Assembly (NCBI RefSeq): GCF_018130245.1
Contig: NZ_JAFCKP010000010.1
Span: forward strand, 147,375 to 211,374
DNA length: 64,000 nt
Origin: Bradyrhizobium sp. SZCCT0231
GTDB taxonomy: Bacteria > Pseudomonadota > Alphaproteobacteria > Rhizobiales > Xanthobacteraceae
Direction: 5' to 3'
The notes under the pieces were generated by a model, which did no database searches, was not told where the DNA came from, and saw only the letters and a list, made by a program, of their open reading frames with translations. This document shows, piece by piece, positions 51,462 to 59,403 of the stretch; the stretch's first letter is position 1; every line of letters starts with the position of its first letter. The position numbers and the translations under genes were made by a program.

Positions 51462-52436
51462 CTACGCGGCTGCGCTGGCGATCCAATCCCGGTCCGGAAG
51501 CGCACGCCGCCTCGGCCGCGCTTCGGTCTCGAGCTGTCCGCCCGCGTTGGCGAGGCGCCAGCGCGCCGGAGATTGACCGCTGATGCGCTTGAAGACGGTC
51601 GAAAAATGCGCCTGCGTGCTGAAGCCCACCGCGAGCGCGATATCCGCCAATGGCCGCTCGGTGGTCGCGAGCAGCGCTTTCGCATGCTCGACCCGCTGCG
51701 TGAGGAGGTATTCGCGGGGACGGTAACCAGTCGCGGCGCGGAATTGTGCCGCAAAGTGCATTCTGGACAGGCCGGCGACATTGGCGAGCTCCGACAGGCT
51801 GATGCAGCGTTCGAAATGATCGGCGATGTACTGCTCGACGCGCCGCAGCCGCCATTTCGGCAAGGCATTGACCTTGACGCGCGGCAGCTCGATCCGGGTG
51901 AGATGCATCGCCAGGGTCTGACCGATGCAGCGCGTGAACTGCCGGTCCGCGGCGTCGCCATGTTCGATCAGCGCCTTGGCGAGCTCCGCAGCGAGCGGAT
52001 CGCGCAATAGCACGAGGTCATTCAGTCCGTCGGCATGTGCCGGAAGATGATCCGTGGAGATGTGGACGTGCAGGAAGGCACACGGCGACTGGAATTGTGC
52101 GCCGAGAGGCTGCGACGGCGCGGTGACATACAGCGACCCCGCCGGCATGGTGCCTTCGAAGATGATCCGGCCGTTCCGCGTCAGCTTCGCGCGCGTGGTC
52201 TTCAGGGCAATGCCGACGAAATAGCGATCTTCCGGCGTCGTCGTCTCGTGCGATGAGGTGCTCCGCGGGTCGTCCCATCGCGAGATCGTGATGCCCTCAC
52301 TCGCCGGCTCTGGCGTGCGATCGATCCGACGCCATTGGCTCTCCCGGGGAATTGCCTGTGTTGCGCGAATCGCGTGATCCCGCGAGGCAACCGGAAAGTC
52401 AATCCAGGCATGGGCCGCGTGCAAGTTGCTCGACAT
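51462..52436 (-). CDS. AraC-family transcriptional regulator
   Basis: 324 residues from an ATG with GGAGAGGACG upstream. C-terminal double helix-turn-helix (~220-305): ISLSELANVAGLSRMHFAAQ, ATGYRPREYLLTQRVEHAKA, DIALAVGFSTQAHFSTVFKR, SGQSPARWR. The N-terminal part is a cupin-like sensor region (PAGSLYVTAPSQPLGAQFQS). Effector and targets unknown; neighbours are a molybdoenzyme and a hypothetical. Confidence 0.92.
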   Translation of the reverse strand: MSSNLHAAHAWIDFPVASRDHAIRATQAIPRESQWRRIDRTPEPASEGITISRWDDPRSTSSHETTTPEDRYFVGIALKTTRAKLTRNGRIIFEGTMPAGSLYVTAPSQPLGAQFQSPCAFLHVHISTDHLPAHADGLNDLVLLRDPLAAELAKALIEHGDAADRQFTRCIGQTLAMHLTRIELPRVKVNALPKWRLRRVEQYIADHFERCISLSELANVAGLSRMHFAAQFRAATGYRPREYLLTQRVEHAKALLATTERPLADIALAVGFSTQAHFSTVFKRISGQSPARWRLANAGGQLETEARPRRRALPDRDWIASAAA

Positions 52437-52708
52437 GGTTCGTCCTCTCCGGGCTTCGCTGCCGTTTGCAACGATCGGCAAACGCGCAAACCCAATGCTC
52501 TTCATGCTGAGAGGATAGACGTGAGCTGGCCAGGACGCCCGTTAGTGGTGATTAGGATGTGTTAGATTTTGTGCGTGTGCATCAGGTGTGACAGCTCGTC
52601 GCAGAATTGCTCACGAGTGCAATCTGCACCCGGGGCCGTCTGTTGGCTCGTTATGTATTGTTAGGCATTGAGAGGCAGAGTGGCTGCCGCTTTCGCGGGC
52701 CCTCGTCC

Positions 52709-53416
52709 CTACTCGAACACGGCGTCGAAGATTTCGACATCCATCAGCACGGGCTTGGCGATCACGGTTCCGTCAGGCTGCAGCGTCTGCGCTCGCCGAA
52801 GCGTCGGCACGACGATGCCGCCGAAACTGTCATGAGCCCACGAATAGTGTGCGACCTTGATCCCGAAGAGATCGTGGTCCGTCCGCCGTTGCAGGGCGTT
52901 CTCGTCGAAATAGAAGATCTGTTCAGGCGCGAGCGTGATGAGGTGCGAGGGGAATTGCGCCCGCAGCCGCCGCCACGTTTCGGCACCCTCGCGCCAGGGC
53001 AACAGCTCCTCCACCACGACATCGGGATGGGCGAGCAGAAAAGGGTTGGTCAGACAATTCCAGATTGCGACGCCGCAGAAGAAGACAAGATGCAGTTCGT
53101 CCGCAAGCGTTGGGACCTCCGCCTCGGGAAACGCAAGGCTCGGGTTGGGCCAGCTCCGCAGGACTTCGCCATCCAGGCTCTCGATCGTGATCGCGTCGGG
53201 TTGAAAGGAGCCGGAGTGTTCGCCTCCGGTGATGCCGGTGAACCGGAGCGACTGTGTGCGGGTCGAGCCTTCCGCCGTCACGTCCTTGAATTCGCGGGCA
53301 TGTCCGGCGCTGGAGAACAGCGATCCGCCGACGGACAGGTGGAGCGTAAACCGGCTCAAGCTGTTCCAGCGGGCCAAGCCGCCACTGGCATCGATTACGT
53401 CGTCAAGAAGCGCCAT
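52709..53416 (-). CDS. Conserved hypothetical protein, outer-membrane-lipoprotein-like fold possible
   Basis: 235 residues beginning MALLDDVIDASGGLARWNSL. Mostly beta strands (FTLHLSVGGSLFSSAGHARE, EQIFYFDENALQRRTDHDLF, PDGTVIAKPVLMDVEIFDAV), reminiscent of LolA/LppX-like or MucB-like substrate-binding folds but without a signal peptide. I cannot assign a function. It stands alone between the AraC regulator and the first large regulator. Confidence 0.65.
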   Translation of the reverse strand: MALLDDVIDASGGLARWNSLSRFTLHLSVGGSLFSSAGHAREFKDVTAEGSTRTQSLRFTGITGGEHSGSFQPDAITIESLDGEVLRSWPNPSLAFPEAEVPTLADELHLVFFCGVAIWNCLTNPFLLAHPDVVVEELLPWREGAETWRRLRAQFPSHLITLAPEQIFYFDENALQRRTDHDLFGIKVAHYSWAHDSFGGIVVPTLRRAQTLQPDGTVIAKPVLMDVEIFDAVFE

Positions 53417-53534
53417 GTCCCGCCATGTCCACCGTGAAGTGTCGCCACCATGGCGGGGTGTATGCGGCTTGGCGTGTTAGAAGTTGTTAGGAGTTGCGAG
53501 CGGGATTATTGGCGGTATCCCGTTGAACATGCTG

Positions 53535-56378
53535 TCAATTCAGGGTGCCCAGCAGCTCCCTTGCGGCGACCAGATCGCGCGTCTCTAGCCCCTCTTGGTA
53601 GCGCGCGACGAGCGGAGCGAGCAGCTCGCGTGCGTCGCCGGCTTTTCCGGCCTGGCGCCAGATGCGGCCGAGGCTGATCGCGCCGCGGAGCTCCCAGCCG
53701 ACCGCGTATTGTCGCTGCGACAGGTCGAGCGATTTGCGCAAGCAGCTCTCGGCCTCCGCAGCCTTGCCTGACCGGGCGAGGATGTCGCCCTTGACCCTGA
53801 GCATCTCCGGCATGTCGAAGGACTCCCCATGATCGGGAATCTCGGCGATCGCCTCGTTGATCGTCTGCAACGCCTCGTCGGGCTGATTCTGGGAAGCGAG
53901 ACCCTCCGCCAGCGCCGTCGCAAACACGGTCGTCATGATCCGGTGCCGTGTCGCGTACAGCGTGGCCTGGCTGCGGCGAAGGTGCTCGATGCCTCCGGCC
54001 ACGTCACCGCGGCGCAGCAGCAGCTCGCCCTTCTGGCCGATGCCGACGGCGTGATAGGGGCCGAGGAAGTGCCGCGCCGAATGATCGATCAGCCGCTCGA
54101 TCAGAAGTTCGGCGTTGTCCCAGTCGCCGACCCAGAGGAACACGTAAATCGTCCAGATCAGGGAGATGCCGAGGGTGAGCGGCTGTTCGAGCAGCTCAGC
54201 CTCGCGAACCGTGTATTTCGCCGCCTCGATCGCCCGCTCGGGCCGGCCGGTGAGCCAGAGCCCGCGCGCCAGCGCCACCAGCGCGACGATGCGGTCGTCA
54301 TAGCCGAGATGGCCGATGTTCAGCCGTTGCGAGCCGGGATTGTGCACCATCGCGCTCTCGCAGAACCGAACCGCCTTGTCCTGGTTGCCGATCAGATGAT
54401 GCGCTATGCCAAGCATCCATTCGACGTTCAGCGTGGCGGCGGGGTCGTTCAGCTTTCGCGCCACGCTCTCGCCCTGTTCGCCGATTCCGAGGGCGCCGTG
54501 AAAATCTCCGACCCTGGTCAGATAGACGTGCAATCCGCGCAGCAGCCAGAGCTGCCAGTGCAGGTCCTCGAGCTCTCGGGCCAGCTGGAGACTGCGCGTG
54601 AACGCCGACCGGACCGCTTCGGTATTGCCCTGCGTGAACATCACGGAGACGCCGAGCGCGGCCTGCAAGGTCATCTCCTTCCGGCTGTCCACGGCGCTCG
54701 TATCGCGTGACGCCAGCGCCTGCTGGGTCCAGCGGTAGCATTCCGTCAGCAAGGTCAGTTCGAGGAAGAACTGGGCCGCCGAGGCCGCCAGATCCACGCC
54801 GAGCGTCCGATCGCCGCGGTCCGAAAAGCTGAAGGTCAGCGCGGCCCTGACATTCGGCAAATGGTCGGCATAGGGAAGGAAGCCGCCCGCACTTTGCATG
54901 CCCGTGGATTTGAGGGCAATGTCGTGCAGGAAGTCGCGGAAATATTCGGCGTGGGCGTGCGCGACGCGGTCCGCTTCCCCGTTCTCGATGAGCTTGTCCG
55001 CAACGAAGGCGCGGGTGGTATCGAGCAGGCGATAGCGCAGCCGCCGCTCCGCCGGCGAGGTCGCGATCAGGGATTTGGAGAGCAGGTTCGAGATCGCCTC
55101 GACCGCTTCGGGCTCGCCGATGCCCTGGCAGGACGCGACGGCCAGCGCGGCCTCCAGCGTGAACGGCCCGACGAACACCGACAATCCGCGCAGCGTCGCG
55201 CTTTCGGCCGGCGGCAGCAGGTCGTAGCTCCAGGCCAGCGCCGCGCTCAAGGTCTGGTGCCGCGGAATCGCGGTGCGCCGTCCCCGCCACAGCAGCGAGA
55301 AGCGGCTGTCCAGCAGCGAGGCGGTCCCGGCAATGCCATAGGCGTTGACACGTCCGGCCGCGAGCTCGATCGCAAGCGCAATGCCATCCAGTCGCCGGCA
55401 GATTTCGGCGACGAGCGGGGCATCCTCCTCGCGGAGTTCGAATTCGCTCAAGCTCTCGGCAATGCGTTCCACGAAGAGCTGGCTTGCGGGATAGGCAAGG
55501 ATGTCGGCGATGCCGAGCCCCTCGCGCTGCGGCGGGCAATCCAGCGGAAACAGCCGATGGACGCGTTCACCTTCGGCGCGGAAGGATTCGCGGCTGGTGG
55601 CCAAGATATGCAGTTGCGGCGCCTCGCGGACGAGGCGCTCGGCCGCAGGCGCGAGTTCGTCGAGCACGTGCTCGCAACTGTCGAACACCAGCAGCATCCG
55701 CCGGCTGCGCAGGACCGTCAGCAGGCCCGGAATCGGGTCCTCGGAATTGACGGTGAGGCCCAGCACGGCGGCAATCGTTCCGGGGACGAGCCGGGTATCC
55801 GTCAGCGCGCCGAAATCGACGAAACACACCTGGCCGTCGAAGGCCGCGAGCTCGCCCTGTGCGACGGCGAGTGCGACCGACGTCTTGCCGATCCCGCCGG
55901 GGCCGACGATCGTGACGAAGCGATGCTCGGCAAGTTCAGTGGAAATCCTCTCGACCGCATCGTCCCTGCCGATCATCTTCGCGGGCGGCGACGGCAGCGA
56001 GTGTGGCGAAGCGGCGGACGGGCCGGCCCGGCCCTCCGATGCTGCAGGCCGGAGCAGCGGAGCCGCGAAACAATAGCCGCGCCCCGGGACGTTGACGACG
56101 TAGCGGGAGCCTTCGCCGGCATCGCCCAAAGCCTTGCGCAGCGTCGTGATGTGGAAGCGCAGGCTGCCTTCGTCGACGTTCACGTCGGCCCAGATGCGCT
56201 TGATCAGCTCCCGCTTGTCAACGACCTCGCCGGCGCGCTCGGCGAGAAAGATGAGGATGTCGAGCGCACGGCCGCCGAGGTGAAGCGGCGCGCCGTCCTT
56301 TTCGAGCAGCCGCGATTTCGCGAACAAGCGGAACGGCCCGAAGGCAATGACCGCATCCTGCTCGTTAGTGTCCGGCAC
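53535..56378 (-). CDS. Winged-helix / STAND ATPase / TPR regulator, copy 1
   Basis: 947 residues. An OmpR-type DNA-binding winged helix (~12-105; FGPFRLFAKSRLLEKDGAPL, VDEGSLRFHITTLRKALGD, VNVPGRGYCF) is followed by a NB-ARC/AAA-like ATPase with Walker A VGPGGIGKTSVAL (~158-170) and Walker B MLLVFDSCEHVLD (~228-240), then TPR-like helical repeats to the end. This is the layout of signal-transduction ATPases of the AfsR/MalT kind. A near twin lies at 59404-62250; the two bracket stress-related genes. The palindrome CAGTAAACTG lies 62 bases upstream, shared with the twin. Confidence 0.85.
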   Translation of the reverse strand: MPDTNEQDAVIAFGPFRLFAKSRLLEKDGAPLHLGGRALDILIFLAERAGEVVDKRELIKRIWADVNVDEGSLRFHITTLRKALGDAGEGSRYVVNVPGRGYCFAAPLLRPAASEGRAGPSAASPHSLPSPPAKMIGRDDAVERISTELAEHRFVTIVGPGGIGKTSVALAVAQGELAAFDGQVCFVDFGALTDTRLVPGTIAAVLGLTVNSEDPIPGLLTVLRSRRMLLVFDSCEHVLDELAPAAERLVREAPQLHILATSRESFRAEGERVHRLFPLDCPPQREGLGIADILAYPASQLFVERIAESLSEFELREEDAPLVAEICRRLDGIALAIELAAGRVNAYGIAGTASLLDSRFSLLWRGRRTAIPRHQTLSAALAWSYDLLPPAESATLRGLSVFVGPFTLEAALAVASCQGIGEPEAVEAISNLLSKSLIATSPAERRLRYRLLDTTRAFVADKLIENGEADRVAHAHAEYFRDFLHDIALKSTGMQSAGGFLPYADHLPNVRAALTFSFSDRGDRTLGVDLAASAAQFFLELTLLTECYRWTQQALASRDTSAVDSRKEMTLQAALGVSVMFTQGNTEAVRSAFTRSLQLARELEDLHWQLWLLRGLHVYLTRVGDFHGALGIGEQGESVARKLNDPAATLNVEWMLGIAHHLIGNQDKAVRFCESAMVHNPGSQRLNIGHLGYDDRIVALVALARGLWLTGRPERAIEAAKYTVREAELLEQPLTLGISLIWTIYVFLWVGDWDNAELLIERLIDHSARHFLGPYHAVGIGQKGELLLRRGDVAGGIEHLRRSQATLYATRHRIMTTVFATALAEGLASQNQPDEALQTINEAIAEIPDHGESFDMPEMLRVKGDILARSGKAAEAESCLRKSLDLSQRQYAVGWELRGAISLGRIWRQAGKAGDARELLAPLVARYQEGLETRDLVAARELLGTLN

Positions 56379-56703
56379 GGGCCAATGATTCCAGTGAATG
56401 AGCTGAAGTCTGCAGTTTGATCTACCAGATCGAGACGTTCAGTAAACTGGCCGAAAGTGGCGAAATCGCGTGGCGATCGCCGAGCGCGCCGGGACGTCCG
56501 CCGCAAAAATTTTGCTTAAACGCGAGCGGTTTACGGCGCGGCCGCGACAATTCGTCAGCGTGCCTGACCGTCGAGGCACCGGTCGTCCGCCGCCAGATTG
56601 CAGGTCACCGATCATAACAGAATCTTGCAACGTCTAACGGGCCAAACGCGCGCGCCGCATCCAGTATAGCCTTCGAGTTCAATCCTATTCCAACGGGGAG
56701 GCT
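56379..56703. other. Divergent regulatory region of regulator copy 1 and the HWE kinase
   Basis: Contains the shared operator-like element (56440-56457) and the leader of the kinase gene. No gene within it. The kinase's ribosome site AACGGGGAGG lies just before 56704. Confidence 0.45.
56440..56457. promoter_or_regulatory. Shared palindromic element upstream of regulator copy 1
   Basis: CAGTAAACTGGCCGAAAG is identical to 62315-62332 upstream of regulator copy 2. CAGT-AA-ACTG is an inverted repeat; a further half-site CAGTTT lies at 56413-56418. The distance to the start codon is 61 bases. Confidence 0.7.
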
Positions 56704-57375
56704 ATGATGTCCGGTATCGGCGCTCGGTCGAACGACCATGTCGTTCGACCTCAGTTCGTTGCCAGTCTCGATGATCAGTCGCGTGATTGGGAGCTCGTGC
56801 TGCGGGAGTCCCACCACCGCATGAAGAACACCCTGACGCTGCTGGGTGCGACAGTCCGCCGCGACTTCACGCGCGCGGCCACGAGGGACGTGTCGCTGGC
56901 GGTGGACCGGCTCGAGCGGCGCATCGTCGCCTTCGGCCGGCTCTATCAGCTCCTGTCCGACGACGACGATCCATCGGCCGTCGCTGTGGGGCCCTTCTTC
57001 GAGAGTCTGTGCGGGGCCCTCTCCGCAGCGGTGCTGGAGCCGGCAGGCATCCGCTGCGAGGCCGCGATCGAGAGCGGCAGGCTGCCGGCTGCGCAATGTC
57101 ATCGGCTCGCCCTGATGCTGACCGAGCTGGTCACGAACGCGGCAAAGCACGCCTTCCCGAACAAGAGCGGTGCGCTGATCCGCATCGAATTTGCGAGCCG
57201 CGATGACACCTGGCTCTGCACGGTCGCGGACAACGGCATTGGTGCGACCGGTCCGCTTCAGGGCACCGGCAGCCGTATCCTCGAAGGGCTCGCACGCAGC
57301 ATCCACGCGCGGTTGCGGGGCGAGGCGGGGCAGGGCGGCACGCGCGTGACCATCGTGATGCCGGCCGTCGCATGA
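56704..57375 (+). CDS. HWE/HisKA_2-type sensor histidine kinase, no sensor domain
   Basis: 223 residues. Phospho-acceptor region RESHHRMKNTLTLLGATVRR (His38 likely), N-box ELVTNAAKHAFPNKSGAL and G-box VADNGIGATGPLQGTGSRIL then GGTRVTIVM. It lacks a sensor or membrane region, so it must receive its signal from another protein. HWE/HisKA_2 kinases often feed the alphaproteobacterial general stress response. Followed 34 bases later by a VOC protein. Confidence 0.88.
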   Translation: MMSGIGARSNDHVVRPQFVASLDDQSRDWELVLRESHHRMKNTLTLLGATVRRDFTRAATRDVSLAVDRLERRIVAFGRLYQLLSDDDDPSAVAVGPFFESLCGALSAAVLEPAGIRCEAAIESGRLPAAQCHRLALMLTELVTNAAKHAFPNKSGALIRIEFASRDDTWLCTVADNGIGATGPLQGTGSRILEGLARSIHARLRGEAGQGGTRVTIVMPAVA

Positions 57376-57409
57376 AGGACAGCCTCAATTCACACCACGG
57401 GAGTTCGAC

Positions 57410-58096
57410 ATGACCACCATCGAAATCGATCGCGAAACCGGGACCAGGCCCTCATCGCGCAGCGTCGATATGAAGCTCGAGGTCGTCGTCATTCCGGTGT
57501 CCGACGTCGACCGTGCCAAGGCGTTCTACGCGCGCCTTGATTGGCGACTGGACGCCGATTTTTCGTCAGGCGACGACTGGCGCGTGATCCAGTTCACGCC
57601 GCCCGGCTCGGCCTGCTCGGTGATTTTCGGCAGGAACGTGACGGCCGCAGCGCCCGGCTCAGTGCGAGGCCTGTACCTGATCGTCCCCGATCTGGAGGCA
57701 GCCCGGCAGGACCTGCTCGACCGCGGCGTCGCGGTCAGCGCGCCATTCCACGGTGCCGGCGACCTTCATGCCGGGCCCGACGAGCCGTATCTGTTCGGCA
57801 GCGCTCGGGTCGGCGGTATCGACCCGAAGCGCGGCAGCTACAGCTCATTCGCCTCGTTCAGCGATCCCGACGGCAACGGCTGGCTGTTCCAGGAGGTCAC
57901 GACACGGTTGCCCGGTCGCGTCGCAGGCGATGCCACGACATTCGGGTCGACGACCGATCTGGCGGCGGCGCTGCGCCGTGCCTCAGTGGCGCATGGTGAG
58001 CACGAGAAGCGTACTGGCGGTCACGACGAGAACTGGGCGGACTGGTACGCCGACTACATCGTGCGCGATCAGGCCGGTCAGCAGCTGCCATCCTGA
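57410..58096 (+). CDS. VOC (glyoxalase/dioxygenase-fold) protein
   Basis: 228 residues; one VOC domain (~20-165): LEVVVIPVSDVDRAKAFYAR, VRGLYLIVPDLEAARQDLLD and FASFSDPDGNGWLFQEV. The C-terminal ~55 residues are an extra charged tail ending GGHDENWADWYADYIVRDQA. Such proteins act on small electrophiles or antibiotics; the substrate is unknown. Within the stress-gene group. Confidence 0.85.
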   Translation: MTTIEIDRETGTRPSSRSVDMKLEVVVIPVSDVDRAKAFYARLDWRLDADFSSGDDWRVIQFTPPGSACSVIFGRNVTAAAPGSVRGLYLIVPDLEAARQDLLDRGVAVSAPFHGAGDLHAGPDEPYLFGSARVGGIDPKRGSYSSFASFSDPDGNGWLFQEVTTRLPGRVAGDATTFGSTTDLAAALRRASVAHGEHEKRTGGHDENWADWYADYIVRDQAGQQLPS

Positions 58097-58305
58097 AGCA
58101 ACGGCATTCTCATTCGACAAGGAAGCCATCGCCGAGACCAAGCACTCGTCGACCTCGAGAACCGGCTCGGCTTCCATGTTGGTCAACTCGGTAGCTAACG
58201 GAACCGCTGCGGCGCTCGATCGGTTGGGAGGGCAGGCGGTCACGCCGATGTCGCCATCCACCGGTACGGAGCGCCGGTGCTTGAAACCAAACAAGGAGAA
58301 CTGAG

Positions 58306-58728
58306 ATGATCCGCAAGGCAACGGCAGTCTGGAAGGGCACCGGTCGCGACGGGACCGGTCATCTCTCGAGCGAATCCGGCGTGCTCAAGCAGACGCCCTA
58401 TTCTTTCAAGACCCGCTTCGAGAACGAAAAGGGGACCAATCCCGAGGAGTTGATTGCGGCGGCGCACGCCGGCTGCTTCACCATGGCGCTGGCCTTCGGC
58501 CTTCAGATGGCAGGATTCACGCCGGATGAGCTCTCGACGGAGGCAGCCGTCACGCTCGAGCCCGAAGGCAAGGGTTTCAAGATCAGCAAGTCCGCGCTGA
58601 CCCTGCGGGCGAAGGTGCCGAATCTCGATGAAGCCGGCTTCACGAAGATCGCTGGCGAGGCCGAGAAGAACTGCCCGGTGTCGAAGGTGCTCAACGCCGC
58701 GATCACGCTCGACGCCAAGCTGGTTTAG
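58306..58728 (+). CDS. osmC: OsmC-family peroxiredoxin
   Basis: 140 residues. The two redox cysteines are visible: Cys57 in [16 protein letters not shown] and Cys123 in [15 protein letters not shown]. The start has AAGGAGAACTG upstream. It reduces organic hydroperoxides in the cytoplasm. The 210 bases before it hold no gene. Confidence 0.93.
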   Translation: MIRKATAVWKGTGRDGTGHLSSESGVLKQTPYSFKTRFENEKGTNPEELIAAAHAGCFTMALAFGLQMAGFTPDELSTEAAVTLEPEGKGFKISKSALTLRAKVPNLDEAGFTKIAGEAEKNCPVSKVLNAAITLDAKLV

Positions 58729-58870
58729 AGGCGAGCGTTTGCTTTGGGTCCATCCGGTCCTGGGAACCGGGTAGACTCGCGTCCAATGCGTGGCTTTCGG
58801 CCGGGCGGCCGAACGCCTATATGATGCGACGGATGCAGAATGGACAACGCGATCAATTGGGAGCGGACAG

Positions 58871-59386
58871 ATGACGACGGAACGCGCAGTTTTGGCCGGA
58901 GGCTGCTTCTGGGGCATGCAGGATCTGATCCGCAAGCAGCCGGGCGTGATCTCCACCCGTGTCGGCTACACCGGCGGGCACGTGAAGAACGCCACCTACC
59001 GCAATCATGAAGGCCATGCCGAAGCGATCGAGATCATGTTCGATCCCGCCAAGACCAGCTTCCGCACCATGCTGGAGTTCTTCTTCCAGATCCATGATCC
59101 CACCACGCTCAATCGCCAAGGCAATGATCGGGGCACCAGCTACCGATCGGCGATCTTCTACACGAGCGAGGAGCAGAAGCGGATCGCCGAAGACACCATT
59201 GCCGACGTCGAAGCGTCCGGCCTGTGGCCCGGCAAGGTGGTGACCGAGGTCGCGCCCGCAGCCGAGTTTTGGGAAGCCGAGCCGGAGCATCAGGATTATC
59301 TCGAACGTTATCCTGACGGCTACACCTGCCACTTCATCCGGCCCAACTGGAAGCTGCCGCGGCGCGCGGCTGCGGTGGGAGGTTAG
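58871..59386 (+). CDS. msrA: Peptide methionine sulfoxide reductase A
   Basis: 171 residues. The active-site motif GGCFWG (Cys12) is at the N-terminus, with [40 protein letters not shown] and [20 protein letters not shown] following. It repairs S-methionine sulfoxide. ATG at 58871 with GAGCGGAC upstream. No msrB is adjacent. Confidence 0.95.
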   Translation: MTTERAVLAGGCFWGMQDLIRKQPGVISTRVGYTGGHVKNATYRNHEGHAEAIEIMFDPAKTSFRTMLEFFFQIHDPTTLNRQGNDRGTSYRSAIFYTSEEQKRIAEDTIADVEASGLWPGKVVTEVAPAAEFWEAEPEHQDYLERYPDGYTCHFIRPNWKLPRRAAAVGG

Positions 59387-59403
59387 CGCGCATCAGTGCG
59401 CGG

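Noticed and set aside
54861-56420. Plus-strand open frame (519 codons) opposite regulator copy 1
   Set aside because: Antisense of a well-supported gene; no domain seen.
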